Assembly (NCBI RefSeq): GCF_030463565.1
Contig: NC_134676.1
Span: forward strand, 1,722,001-1,786,000
Reading direction: 5' to 3'
DNA: 64,000 nucleotides
From: Pelecanus crispus
Taxonomy: Eukaryota > Chordata > Aves > Pelecaniformes > Pelecanidae
Below are positions 11,152 through 23,900 of this stretch, piece after piece. The notes below the pieces were generated by a model. The model saw only the letters and a program-made list of their open reading frames with translations, had not been told where the DNA came from and did no database searches. The position numbers and the translations under genes are program-made. The stretch's first letter is position 1, and the number at the start of each line of letters is the position of its first letter.

Positions 11152-11969
11152 CCTGGAAACAAGGCGAGAGCTGAAGAGAGAGGCGGTGAGTTCGTGGACG
11201 CCCGCGCAGCCCCGGCGGCAAAGGCAGCCCCGGCCACGCCTGGGGGATGCTGCACCCCCGGACCAGCTCTGCACCTGCCCTGCTGCGGGCAGCGGCGGGC
11301 AGCTGCCTGCACAAAGGGGCTCCCACCTACACAGACTGCTGCAGAGACTCAGTTTAACCACGACTCTCACGTAGGTGAGACTGCAAAATAAACCTGTGGC
11401 TAGCCGGTGCGTTGTTACAGTCGCTGCCTTCCCGCCTGCTGTTGGAGCACAGGGCGGAGGCGGAGCGGTGGCCCTGGCCTTTCGGGGGGGCTCAGCTCTC
11501 CTCCAGCGTTCCACCCCGCGGGCACAGCACGCTTTGGGCGTAGCGGCACCGTAACGTCGCAGCGTCCTCAGGCAAGGAGCGAGCGGACCCCTTTCTGGGT
11601 TAACCTGGCTCTTGCTTTCCTGAAACCTTTCCACGGCAACCAGTAAGTTTTCCACCCACGTCAGCGGGAGCATGAAGTTCCTCCCCGAACCTTTCCTCCG
11701 GCTGAAATCCCTTTCGGAGGGGAAAGCAGCTGCCGCAGTGGGAAGGGCTGTTCCTTCTCCTCCCCAAAGCGGGAGAGGTGCTACGGTGGTCAGCAATCCC
11801 GTTCGAGGGACGCGGCATGCCTCGGCAGCTCGACCGCGTCCCCGGGGAGCGACAGCGGCTTTGCACGCTCGCGTTTACCTCTGCGCTGTGGGACAGAGGG
11901 AACCCGAGAACGGCCGTGTCCCTGGTCCGTCTTCTAATCCACGACATGCAGACCCAGCAGCACTTGGGA

Positions 11970-11986
11970 GGGGGGGGGGGGGGGGG
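11970..11986 (+). repeat. 17-base G run
   Basis: An uninterrupted poly(G) tract lies at the end of a GC-rich stretch, followed by AAAAATAAAGG. It is prone to length errors in sequencing and able to form quadruplexes. Confidence 0.95.
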
Positions 11987-12159
11987 AAAAATAAAGGCAT
12001 TGATCCTTAAATAAGGCTTAAAGGCACTAAGCTTCAGTTTGTTCCTTTTCTTACCTAACTTCAGCTGCGTCATTCATACACGGTGTCACTCCGGGATTAA
12101 TGGAGTTAAGGTGCAAATAAAAGCCTGGCACCTGCTTAACTTCTCCCAAGTTCTCCAAC

Positions 12160-12476
12160 TTCTCCCTTCTCCCAAGTAGTTAGTGATAGGACGAGAGGAA
12201 ATGGGCTTAAGCTGCACCAGGGGAGGTTTAGGTTGGAAATTAGGAAAAATTTCTTCACGGAAAGGGTGGTCAAGCATTGGAACAGGCTGCCCAGAGAGGT
12301 GGGGGAGTCCCCATCCCTGGAAGCGTTCAAAAAACGGGCAGAGGTGGCACTTGGGGACATGGTTCAGTCTGGTCTACCCTTGATTGGCTTAGTGTGGACT
12401 TGGCAGTGTTAGGTTAATGGTTGGACTGGATGATCTTAAAGGGCTTTTCCAACCTAAACGATTCTATGATTCTAAC
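12160..12476 (+). mobile_element. CR1 retroposon, 3' part
   Basis: Sense-strand CR1: GAGGAAATGGGCTTAAGC, GGTTTAGGTTGGA, AACAGGCTGCCCAGAGAGG, GGTTGGACTGGATGATC and a terminal CGATTCTATGATTCT. It lies between the converging ends of CCDC68 and RAB27B. Confidence 0.93.
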
Positions 12477-12863
12477 GCCAGGGCGAGGCGGGCGGTGTGT
12501 TTGGGCAGGCACCGCAGCACGCAGCCGGCCGCGTTATCCTTACCTGGTTGCCGTTTAAGAGCGTGAGCTTTGTCAATGGTGCCGTTTCCCTGCCAAGTGA
12601 GGGCAAGGTCCATCCTCACCCATCCCTCTTCCTTGGGAGAAAGGGAGCTGAACTTGAAGCCAGGGTGCTGATGCCGAGCTGCCACGGGGCAGGCTGGGTG
12701 CTGACCCGTGGGCAAGGGCTGCAAATGCACCCCAAAAAGCCTCTTTCCCTGGTCCTCCACTTGTTTTCCTAAGCTGACAGACTGGTAATGCTGCTGTACC
12801 TCTTAGGGAGAAACCGCTGCTTGCCCCCAAAAACATCCGAGACAGCAGATTTAAAAATGTACT

Positions 12864-12869
12864 TTTATT
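12864..12869 (-). promoter_or_regulatory. Candidate distal poly(A) signal AATAAA of RAB27B
   Basis: TTTATT on the + strand reads AATAAA on the - strand, in the context CAGAATAAAAG. It lies about 7.9 kb from the stop and close to the boundary where interspersed repeats reappear. Other TTTATT sites upstream in the UTR could give shorter isoforms. Confidence 0.45.
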
Positions 12870-14812
12870 CTGAAAATAACAGTGCAGAAACTGAGTCACA
12901 GGATACATTCCTCGGCTGTATTACACGAACCCAGACACCAGTGAATCAGTTTGGCAGTATGTTTTGAAGCCACGGGTACTTTGGTAAAACAGAGTGACAT
13001 TAACATCGGTAAGCAAGCGCCACGGTCCAATCAAGGGGCATTTATAATGAAAAACACTGTTTGTGTTCAAGATTGTTTCAGTCACACTCATAGCACTAGG
13101 CATAGCACAGATCTGTTGTAGACAAACGTAAAACATGCCTACAGTAGCGTAACAGAAGGAAACACTTAAAAGGTAATTGATACAGGATGCTTAGTGTTTA
13201 TCCGGAAGGTGAAAGGTACCTTAACAGAACCAAAGAAGAACCGTTTAACTTCCATAAGTTGAGTAAGATACAACAGGCTTCCTCTAGGATACAGTTTGTC
13301 AGATGAGGATGGACAACTTCAGGGTCTACTTTCTACAGTTACGTTTAACTAGGTAGCCGCGCGGAACAAAAGCGCATAGCAACGAATCATTTCCTCTGTT
13401 GCCTTTAACTAGCTTAGATAGAAATAATGATAATATTAAACTAGAAACAGATCTGCCCAGCATCAAAGAGAATAGTCCCAAGTCAACAGCATCCTCTGGG
13501 GGGAGAAAGAAAAAAAACAAACCCCAAACACAAAACTTATCCTATATAGGTGGTTTATAGGTGGGGTTTGGTTTTTTCTTTTGGGGGGGGGGAATTTATG
13601 TTTAAAGTAGAAGAATTATAAAGACAGGAAAGAAGCTGTGAAAATTTGGCTTTCTCTTTAAAGGTGCCTCAAGCCAGGTCTCCTAGCAGTCAGGTAAAAA
13701 ACTATTTATTTTTACAGCTCTGCATCAGTTACACCACTTTTTTTTTTTTTTTTTCTCCTTTTAAGTAAGATCAGAGCATGGTCTGCAACTCCTACACTGT
13801 TCACACCTGTATAAAAATAGCAGTCACTTGAGGTTATTTTTTTTACGCTTGCTACTTTTCTTCAGTTATAGTGCCAAGAATACAAATTTTAAAATAACAG
13901 CTCCAGATTTTTTTTTTTTCTTTTTTTTTAACTTTAGGCTGAAAACTTTAGTTATATCCATAGATTGAAATAGTTCCAGGAGAGAAAACTTCTTACCTTG
14001 CCACAGTCCCAAAGAGTCGCTATGGAGAGGGTATCAAAATCACATCCTATACAACTTTTAACAAAGTTTCGTACGTGATCCAGTCCTCTAAAATGTAAAT
14101 GTATGTATGAGAACCCTTTGCACATTCGGAGCGTTAAATAAGACATAGCCTTCAGAAAACAGTTAAGGCAAGCGGTTTTTATAAAGTTACCAAGACAGCA
14201 AGGAAACAGCAGCTGCTCTCAAACGTCTTGTGCTACATCGTACTTACTGCCAGCCGCAGCCGTGTGAGCAGTCAGCAAATTGCCTGTTCTTGCCTTATGT
14301 CTCTTTTTTTTTAAAAAAAACCCGCATGTTTCAGGCACTCAGGCACCCAAAACCCCTCTTTTTTTTCCGAGAAGCAAATACCTTTCCTCTTGCAAACGTC
14401 TGTAAAAAGCCACAGAAGGCAAAGGCTGCAGAAAAGACAGAGTTACTTCAGCCCCTGCTACTGGTTTTTAGTGCCGCTACCTCTCCAAGGGACAGGCGGG
14501 CACGGAGCTGGATGCTGGGCGCAGGACTTGGCCGGGTCTCCGAGCCGGCTCTGCCGCAGCGGCCTGGCTGGCAGAGGAGATGGTGAAGTGGGGAAACGGC
14601 ATCAGGCAGGGGCTGAGAGACGGATGCGCTGCTCTGCCGGGGCAGCCCGGGGAGGCAGCCCTCCGCCGAACCGCGGTTTGGTACCTGCCAGGGCAGAGCA
14701 GGGCCCCTGCCCCAGCGGAGGGTCACTCCCTTGTCAAATGCTTTGATTTGGGGATGAGTCATTAGAACAAGGAGAAAACCCACACGTTACTAGCTGACGG
14801 CAGATAAAAAAC

Positions 14813-15001
14813 ATTTCATAAAACGAAAGGAGAAGCTTAAATGATTGCAAAGCCTGAAATATTTCATAAAATGAAAGGAGAAGCTTAAGCGATTGTGAAG
14901 CCTGAAATATTTCATAAAATGAAAGAAGCTTAAATGATTGCAAAGCCTGAAATATTTCTTAAAATGAAATCAGAAGCTGAAATGACTGTGAAGCCTAAAA
15001 T
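14813..15001. repeat. 48-bp minisatellite, four units, within the RAB27B 3'UTR
   Basis: Units start at 14813, 14861, 14909 and 14954, with lengths of 48, 48, 45 and 48 bp. Each opens with a TTTCAT-AAA-ATGAAA palindrome-like core (TTTCTT in unit 4) and has AAGCTT or AAGCTG in the middle. Units 1 and 3 share ATTGCAAAG, and units 2 and 4 share TGTGAAG at the same place, so the array looks dimeric. Length differences are multiples of three, but no protein reading is conserved. Confidence 0.85.
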
Positions 15002-18000
15002 ACATGACGTGGCACACGTTCTCTCCTGACCCCCCGCCGTTTCCAGCGTTCTCACGGCTCCGAAGGGGCATTGCTACGTGTCAGCAATACATCCTGTAAG
15101 GACTTCTGCTTCAGCATCTAAAAACTGTGCACTGAAGAACAGTCACTAATGCTCTCCTGGCCTTTTCCAGTTGATGGCGTAATTTTCTTCATGGCTGGCC
15201 AATATTTAAAATAAAATAATAAAAAATAAGCTCATTCCTATCTGTATGTTCATGGAGTAGGTACTTCTGTGCAGTGTTTTTTCATTTTACACCATTTTAG
15301 CTCCAGTTGCTTTGCCCTGACAATAGCTCCTTACTTCACAGAGGCACTCCAGATCCAATTCAGCCAAGCACTTACACACAAGCTTAAATAACTTCTCAAA
15401 CCGGGCTCTCTGGTAAACATTTAAGGGCATTTCTCTTATCTAAAGTGTGTTGTCTCTAGTACCGCTTCCATCCTGCAATTTCCAGCCAGCCCTAGGTATT
15501 CCCACCCCTCCGCCTGTCTCTGCGGGTACCTTGTTTTATTCCTGAGGATGCAGCGCAGCACAGGACCCTGCCCCGGCGCTGGCTCGCATCTCCCCTTGCC
15601 CACCTGGTAGCAGGGCTGGCCGAGGCACCACAGCATAATGTAAACACAGGCAGTGTAAATTCACTGCTGGAGTGGTCTCTACAGCTGAAAAGGTACTTTC
15701 AATCTACACATTAAAAAAAAAAAAAAATCCATTTGACAACAGTGCATTTCCCTTCTTGCATTCCTAAAAAAAGGTTTTGGCACTACTACTCCAAGGCGAG
15801 GGGCTGGGGAAGGTGAGGGCAAGATCAGCAAAAGATGCACAAAGGCCGGAGTAAGAGCAGCAACTTCAGCTTAAAGACATTCCCTGCTCCTAAGTTTCCT
15901 CACTCCTCCAAGTATTACCCCCAAGGTCTGAATTCACTAAACGGAGCAGCAACACCAGACTTTGGCACCGTGCTTTGGCAATGCAATTATTTAGCAACGG
16001 GTAAGGGACACGTTTCTTCCACCAAGCCACGCTGAGCAAAAGGCTGCAGGCGAACGCAAGGAGCTGCAACCAGGGGATCACTGTAGTGCCTACAGCCACA
16101 GGTCAGCACTCCAGCACTACTCTAGCACAGTGTATTAACATTCCTGGATGCCACATTTTTACATTCACGCTTAAAAGCGGGAGGACAAGAACACTTGTAG
16201 ATCAGGAAGAAGAATGGACTACGGTGAGCTCTAAGGACGAGACAAGAGGCGTAACGCCATTACGCTGTACACGCGAGTTAACTGGGACACGCCACGAGGA
16301 TTAAGGGAACAGAAACAACAAGAAGTCAGGTAGCTTGAACCGTCTTGGTAAATATCACAGCCCCAGATGGCTGCTGGAGATGAGGAAGGCAGAACTATGC
16401 AGAGAGAAAAGGAAACAGCATAAGGTCCCGCGAGTCACACCTCCGAAGGGTGGGTACTGCTGTCACCTTTGTCAGTGCACAGCACGGTTCAGTTCAGAAA
16501 TTACCACACGCGCCGCACCATAAAGTCTGCGGCAAGAGCACTTTACTGGAGGGATACTGGAAAAACTAAGTAAGGTAGTTCTAAAAGGACACAAAAAGAG
16601 ACCTTGAGAAACCAGTGCCTGGACTGAGATTCAAGACAAAAGCCCACAGGGTTAGAATACCCGCACTGACATTTAATTTTTAGTATCACCCTGGGTAAAG
16701 TATCACAGGACCTTCTCTCCCTCTCTAGCCCTGATGCGGGATATCTAGCAGGCTTGCAAACAAGCTGTATTGGTGCCCAAAAACAAGCGCTTGACTTACA
16801 ATTCAAATATGTATAATCGAATTTTGCAAGAGCAGAATCTGGGTTCAAGTTCTAGTGGGATGGGATGAGGCTATATCCTACCAGAGACGTTAAGAGAAAG
16901 CAAATTCATATCCCAGGCCGGCGCCCTGGAAGAGTTTATAGGGCTGAAACGCTTCGAGCAACAGGAGTGCGAAGAGGATGAAAATGGTAGGCTACATGGC
17001 TTCAGCGAGGGATACATTCAGGAGTTCACAGTGCAGTCAGAAGAACTGGAACTAGTAAAGTGCTGGGCCAAGATGCTGCGCCTCGCTGGCGTCGTAGCAG
17101 CCTGGACGCAGGACGGCACTACCCACCGTAGACGGCTCGGCTGTGCCGCGCCGGTCCGCCGGCTCTTTTCCAGCAGGTCACAAGCAGCTAGCAGGGGCTC
17201 GCTGTGCCGCAGTTGGAAAAATCACCTCAGGGGATCCATTACAGAGCTACAGCAGAAGCGAAGGAAAGCCCTTCAACCAGAAAGTGGGTGCTGGATAGAA
17301 CTGAGAGAGGGTCTTCCAGCACGTGGGATAGGAAAGTTCCTTTCCATAGAGGCATGGCTCTGTAAGACCGCGAGTAGCTCCCTTGTAGCGTTCGTTCTTT
17401 GCTGCAGTTACCATTGTTTCCTGGATATTACATAGAACTGGCGAACCTTAACGCTGCTATCGCTTTCAGTTCCTACCACAGCAGCAAGGAGCGGCCCTGA
17501 GTCATCTGTGCAGGGCTGCAGGTCTCAGCGGGCGTTCGCAAGAGCCGTCACGCTGCAGGCAGGCAGACAGACGTCGCCAAGTGGACATACAAGAATGTGA
17601 ATCTGGTGGGTGTGTGAAACCTAAGAGGAACAGTTATGAATGAAAAAAATGGAACAAGAGTCACATGATGATGGACAGAAGGTGATTTTTAGTAAGAGTT
17701 CATTATCTAGTTTTTTTGCAAAGAGAATTAACCTGATAAGCAACAAAGCTGTTAGCAGCCATTTAGAATCACTTATCATGTTCCTCTTAATTTAAGAATC
17801 TCAAAGCTACTATACCACCTACCAGGAAAGGAAATGCGTTTAAACTTCTCTTCCTTTCCTCCAAACAAAGTTTTGATGGCAAAATCCTTTCGAGATAATA
17901 GTTTCACATGCATTCACAGATTGCTTTTTTTTTTTTTTTAAAAACATCACAGAATAATAATCAGTTTCTTGCATTAGCAAGTATATAAATACAAACCAAG

Positions 18001-20182
18001 CAATGGAATTTTTACTACAGTCATTTTGCTGTCGTTCCTAAACAGACCCCCTGAGCAACACTGGGCTGTGAGGTGGCCATGCTGCTCGCTCCATCCGTGC
18101 TGGAGAGTTTCAGAGACTGTATCCTTACGGAACGGAGCTCCCTGGAAACCGATCCCAACTCTGACAATTCAGTCACTGAAGCTCACTGGCAAGGTGAGGA
18201 GAAACTTTTCTCCAGACCAAACTGTTCTGGGTATCACTGCTGTATTTTTTTCTTTTTTTAACTATTATTATCCTAAGAGTGCTAGTTTCAGCAGGTGGAG
18301 AGATAAACAGAAGCAACCGAGCTTCATCAAGGTGCTTTGAAACAGCGCCAGGTTTGGGACTTTACATATCTTTCTGTGCATCATCTGTCTGCTACTGAAG
18401 GCACTTCCGGCTTCGTAACAGATTTCAGACAAGCTAGACTTCAGCTGCTCTGGGAAACACGCTTTGGTTGACTGTAATTTACCGTTCATAGCCACTTCTT
18501 TCACTCCTGTTCAAGGGACAAAAATCTGATGCCACAAAAGGAGATTTCTTTGAAAACAAGACAGGGAGCTCCTCAGATCTTCATTTTCAGGAATTCAAGA
18601 CATATTACAATTTTTTTTTTTAAATTACATTTACGTTTTATGCTACATATTAAAAAGCAATACAACTTCACTTCAAAGAAAACCCTGAACTTCCAGTCTA
18701 CGTATCTCAGGTAGCGGAGGAACCTATCCCAGTATCAGCCTGTTTGCTATCAGTCTACTTACACCTTCTGCCTGGGAAATCACCTGCGGACTACCACAAC
18801 AGCTGTTTCACCTCTTGAGGTGTTAGGACTGCTTATAGCCTACAAAAGGACCCGCATTACACCTGTTTGTACAGTATACGCTCTATATAGCCTTTAGGTA
18901 TAGTCTATCACTTACATAATCTTTACAGCCTGCAAGTTAGATTTCTGGCATGGTAACGGCAGCTATTTGGTTACTCACCCAGTGGGTCTGCTCCTACGGC
19001 TGCACCATCTGCCCTGTTAACATGCCAAATCATCAAGTAAACATCGTTTTAGGAGCTGGGCAGAAAAAACTGTTATTTTTTCAGCAGTGAATCTGGTAAA
19101 TTCTCCATTTCTGGGAGGCACTGAAACACTTTATGAGCTTGCTAGTCACAAAGTTTGCAATTTTGAATCAATCAAAGCTGAAAACATTTAAATAAATGAA
19201 AGTCTGCAATCCTGCCAACCCAACCCATTAAGCTTGACTTGTAAAGAGATCCGTTTTTACCCCCAATCTGCCCTCCCAAGTGATCTGAAAGTAGCTGAAA
19301 GCGCAACAAAGACAAATAGACCTTTAACTACCACCTGTATAAAAACAGAACGGTTATTCTACAAAAAAGGACAGGGTAGACTAATAAATATGTTGTAACC
19401 TGTATTTAGAAAATGATCTACACTTACAAATATAGTCTTTTTCTTTATTTTTTCCTGCATCTGTCTTTGTGATAAGCAACTTGCTATTTCACTGGAACTT
19501 GCTTTCACCCATAGAAGAAATCTTTTGCATTGCACCCTGCCGCTGCAGCGCACCAACGGAGCAACTCCTACCCTCTGCGCTGAGATACCTGCGAACTTCT
19601 GCGATGCACTTCTATCTATCAGTCACGTATTCTGGACTCCCATCATTCCAAGTCCCCACATTTTTTTCCACTTTGCCCTCTTGCAGGGAATTTAAGAGTA
19701 TGAGAAGTCTGTCCTCTGTTGAAAACCTAAGTGTACCGAGGACCCACAAAGCTGTAGCAATAATTTCAGAGCGTCTCTCAGCGCAGCAGTTTACAGTTCC
19801 CTTCTAGGCAGTGCCAACAGCCAAAAGCTCTTCCCTATGTCCTACCTGCGATACGCAGTTACCCAGAGAAAAAGAAGAAAAAGGATAGTTCCCTTAAGTT
19901 AAGGAGGGGAGAATATTTTTTGCTAATAGTAAGAAGTTGTTTCATAAAATATAGTTTCTCTCTGTTCCCATACATTATACTCTCTTCTTTTTATAAACTG
20001 TCCCTGCAGCATCAGAATCCCTCTCCATACTTTTTCCCATGACACTCCAATCCCTGCTTGGATTATTGGCAACACAAGCAATGCTGCACAATTCCCTGAT
20101 AATTATTTTTTTTTTTTTAAAATTAAATGCCCTACTTCCTGTCCCCAAACACAAAACACACACGCACACAACCCCTCCCCCT

Positions 20183-20197
20183 CCCCCCCCCCCCCCC
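20183..20197 (+). repeat. 15-base C run next to a CA-rich tract, in the RAB27B 3'UTR
   Basis: ACACACACGCACACA-like sequence at about 20147-20170 is followed by CCCCTCCCCCT and C15. On the transcribed - strand this is G15 near the start of the 3'UTR, about 580 bases past the stop. Confidence 0.93.
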
Positions 20198-20778
20198 ATC
20201 TCAGTGATTCAGCCAGGACGGATTCACAGCATTGCTTACCCTGTGCAAGTGATAAAAGTTTTTCTTAATAAGCCACATAAAATCTTTTGTATCTCTGCCT
20301 TAGAAAACACACGGTCCCTGATGCAGATTAGGAATTACAAAGAAACGGGATTCTGTGGAAAAACAGCACAGACCTAGAAAACCACCCACCTCCGTTTTAA
20401 TTTCAATATCCAGTGTATGCAGACAATAGGTTCTTTCCCTCCTTTTTTAAAAAAATAAAGCTGCTCTCCTCTATTCAGTATCCTGATCACATGAAAAATA
20501 AAGATGAGGGCTGGGGGAATGGGAGCGGGGAAGAAGAGGTGGGATAGTTTTCCACAAAGATGGCACCGTATCAGGAAGAATCATTTCAGCACAAGAGCCT
20601 CACTGAAACACAGCTTTTAGTTTTAAACCAGTTCTTTGGAGAAAAATGCACAACCCCAATAAAACAATGTAACTTTGTGCCTGTGCACGGCTCAAGAGAG
20701 CCCGTTTGAATTTGGTGGTAGGTCAGCCATATTCTGATGAAATTTTTTTCATTCGTTCTCACAGTTTAGAGGTGATGT

Positions 20779-20968
20779 TTAGCAGGCACACTTCTTCTCC
20801 TCCGGTTTTGCTGAATCTAGCTTTCCCGAGCTTCCTCCGTTGGCTGTGTCGGAGACCTGTGTCTTGTCCACACACTGCTCCATACGCTTCATTATCAAGT
20901 CCAGAAGCGTGTCCACAGCCTTCTCCACGTTCTGTCCGGTAGCAGCACTTGTTTCGAAGTACGGTATG
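20779..20968 (-). CDS. RAB27B: RAB27B terminal coding exon (ETSA motif and CXC prenylation tail)
   Basis: The acceptor CACCGTAG precedes 20968. The exon encodes [18 protein letters not shown], then [18 protein letters not shown], and finishes EEKKCAC with TAA at 20781-20779. The hypervariable tail ([17 protein letters not shown]) is the most diverged part, as is usual for Rab proteins. Confidence 0.96.
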
Positions 20969-23900
20969 CTACGGTGGAAAGGAAAAGGTTTGCTGGAGAG
21001 ACTTTTCAAGACAACCGAGACTCAGCTCTTTGTAACGCTCTCAGCGTGGCTATCAGTGGTGGATTTGGTGGCAATGACACGAATGGGACAGACTTTTGGT
21101 TTGTCGGGACTCTATTTCCTTGCCGGGCAGAACCCAAACTCCTGTTCCTAGCACACGGTGGCATGGCGACACGAGCACAAAAATGCCACCTTAATTTACC
21201 AAATGTATCCTGGCATTTTGACTTCAAATTGCGTAACATCAGCACACACCTTGGCTGAAAAAGGCTTTCAGGTAACCAAAAAGTCCATTTTAAAGAGAAA
21301 CCTAGGTCTGCATTACGGAGAATTTCAGGGACCACAGAACATACCAGAAACCTTTTTTTTAGGCAGATAGTTACAACTCTTGCTATTTAGCAGTCCTTGT
21401 AAGTACTATCTCCCTCCCTCTCTATTTACTTATAAGCACAACTTAACTTAGCTGTTTCCATTCTGAAGTCCCCTTTGAATGCAGAAAATTGCCCTCCAAA
21501 TCATCTTTTTCAGAAGAGAAAATTATCAATTGCTCTTCTTTATGATAGTACTTCCATCATATGAAATCTGGCATGAGCTACCTTCTCCTCTGTGTCACTG
21601 TCTTCCTCACCTGGCTGCAGACAACTCTTTAATATGCTTTTATTATTTTTAAGTCTAATTTGCTTACTACTCCTCACAGTCTCTCAGGCCATCTTCTGCT
21701 GCTGGCCCAATTCTCTCTGAACATCCCTCATGGGACAGTAAGGGCAACTAAGGGAAAAAAAAAAATTTACACATTCTTTCTGCCCACAGTACTATTTACT
21801 AACTATACTAACTATCAGCCAATTTATCCAGTTACAGGGCACTCTGCAGGTGGTTTTAGTGCAAAGAAATGTAGAAGGCTCACTAGAACAAGAAAAAGGC
21901 CATTAACAGATTTATTATCTATCAGGGAAAAACAAATAAATTCAGTGCCACTGCACACCTAGAACCTGACCAAAATCCACAGGTATCTCCTCTTTCAAAC
22001 TAACTAGAAAAGCAAATTATAAAGACTGTTAGTTAGTTCATGACACTGAGTGTTCACCTGCCTTTGGTATACTCTGTCCCGAACTCTCAGGACAAGCCAG
22101 CATCCCAAGAATGCAGTTTTCTAGCAAGAACGTTTCATTTCAGCCTTATTTCTCATGTTGTAATATTTTTGCCAAACTACCAGAACAGTGTGTTTCATTC
22201 TATCTATTTCCTATTCACACAGGTCAATCTGAAAGTGTGACAAGTTGGATATCACTATAGGTGTATGTGATACTGCAATGCCCACAAATCTTTTAAGTTT
22301 ATAAGTATACTTGCAAGTATCTCTAGCCAGTCGTCAGCTACACTTACAACAGTTATAGACTAAATTTAGCTTCTGTCATAATTCGCTTACCCATACTTGT
22401 CTGCCAGATCTTTTGCTTGCCTTTCGTTTACCTCCCTTTGGTCTGATAAATCAGCTTTATTACCAATTAAGACTATATCTGGATTCTCACAATATGCATT
22501 GGCTTGCAGCTGACCTAGAAGCAAAAATAAACAGCAGTTAAGAGAATGCTGGAAACGCCTTAGAGACCAAGATTGTTGACAAAATAATTCAAAATACCTT
22601 TCTTGCTCCCCAAACACATTTCCTTGTCGTACTTTTACTTGCTAAGGGGATTTTTTCAAAATGGGAAGGAGAAACGGTACTAGAAAATTATTTCCAGTAT
22701 TTATTTTACCAACATACAACAAGACTTAACTGCAATGAGGTGACTAAACACAGTGCTGTAGCAGAGGAGAACCTCCACCAGCCAAAACTTTTATTCTACG
22801 AGACTCATAAGGACATCGTGGAAGTACAAACAACATCCCACGTCATCTGCAAACGCAGGTCTTCAGAAGTACAGGACAAAATCCTCCAGCGTGTTTTTCT
22901 CCTGGATGTACTCAATGGTTTAAATGCAGTTTCATCCACTGGAAGATCCAGGCACAAGTACTGTCCACAGCCTTACCCTTCGTAAGTAACTGTACAAAGC
23001 CATTTACCTATATTTGCCTAAATCCTGAGGGGACGGGACTTGAGAAGGTGCAGCATACACAGGAGAATATTAGAGACACAGCTTGGTAAGCAGTGGAAGA
23101 TTGTGATTACAGGGATTGTTTAGTGGGAGGAAAGAATCTCTGAAGAAGATGGAGCTGTTTTCACAAAGCTATCTGGATTCTCGTGTTATCCCCACTTCAG
23201 CTTGTTTGCTGGAAAACTGCCAGCTGGAAATGTACTGGCCTCTGTCCTCCCAGCACTCTAAATACCCTCAATTAAAAACAAACTTTAAGAATTTAACCTT
23301 TGTTTCACTTTTACTCTAACCGTCGTCTGAAGGAAAACCAACAACGGCAAACACTACGCGCTTTCAAACCATATCCTCAAAGCCCAATCTTAATTTCAAT
23401 TTAAACCTCAAAGCAGACAGGAAGGAATCACATTCTACTTTAAAAATAGAAAACACACCATAAAGATAACAGCGATATCCGAAGTACAGTTTCCAAGCTC
23501 CTGTATATCATCTAAAATATGGGGCATGGCCAAGGAAGTGTCGAATGCCATGCATTTTCAAGAGGCAATGGATTTATTCAAATTGTACCCAATCCAAACA
23601 AGATTATCAAGCATATGCCCAAAACGGTCTATCATGCAAAAAAAAGAGGAGCATGTATCCTTCCAAATTGATGAAGCTTTCACCCCTAGTTACAGGCTGC
23701 AAGTACCCCACTTATGGCTGCATTAGACGTAACTACTTTCTTTGAGCATTTTCCAGCTCACAAATAATGACACGCATAAAGCCTAGAAGCCTAAAATACA
23801 CAAGAAAGCTTCAAGTCAACCGATAAATGCAAGCTCTACGGTTCTACTTACTCATCCAATTTCTGACATTTAAGAAGCTCTGTTGACTGGTGAGATCAAA

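Larger units (their letters stand above)
11040..11986. other. GC-rich, CpG-dense stretch between the converging gene ends
   Basis: After the CCDC68 stop, about 0.9 kb is rich in CpG (CCGCCGGC, CGACGCC, GGACGCCCGCGC words) and ends in a 17-G run at 11970-11986. Open frames of 248 residues (- strand) and 112 residues (+ strand) exist but show no recognisable domain and are explained by base composition. A GTAAGT donor-like site on the + strand lies at 11643-11648. Confidence 0.6.
12845..20778 (-). other. Probable long 3'UTR of RAB27B
   Basis: Downstream of the RAB27B stop lie about 7.9 kb with no gene and no CR1 or LTR copy, unlike the flanking DNA. The stretch holds many T/A homopolymers on the + strand (13740-13755, 13910-13930, 15714-15727, 17927-17939). 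It ends at a canonical AATAAA on the - strand at 12864-12869, just before CR1-rich DNA resumes. Human RAB27B mRNA also has a 3'UTR of several kilobases. Absence of repeats over 8 kb suggests selection or a transcribed UTR. The exact end is inference. Confidence 0.55.

Noticed and set aside
11050..11796. 248-residue open frame on the - strand downstream of CCDC68
   Set aside because: It overlaps several other open frames in a GC-rich stretch, with no recognisable motif or splice support.
16840..16862. GGGTTCAAGTTCT resembling a Pol III B box
   Set aside because: No matching A box or cloverleaf arms were found upstream, so neither a tRNA nor a tRNA-derived SINE is supported.
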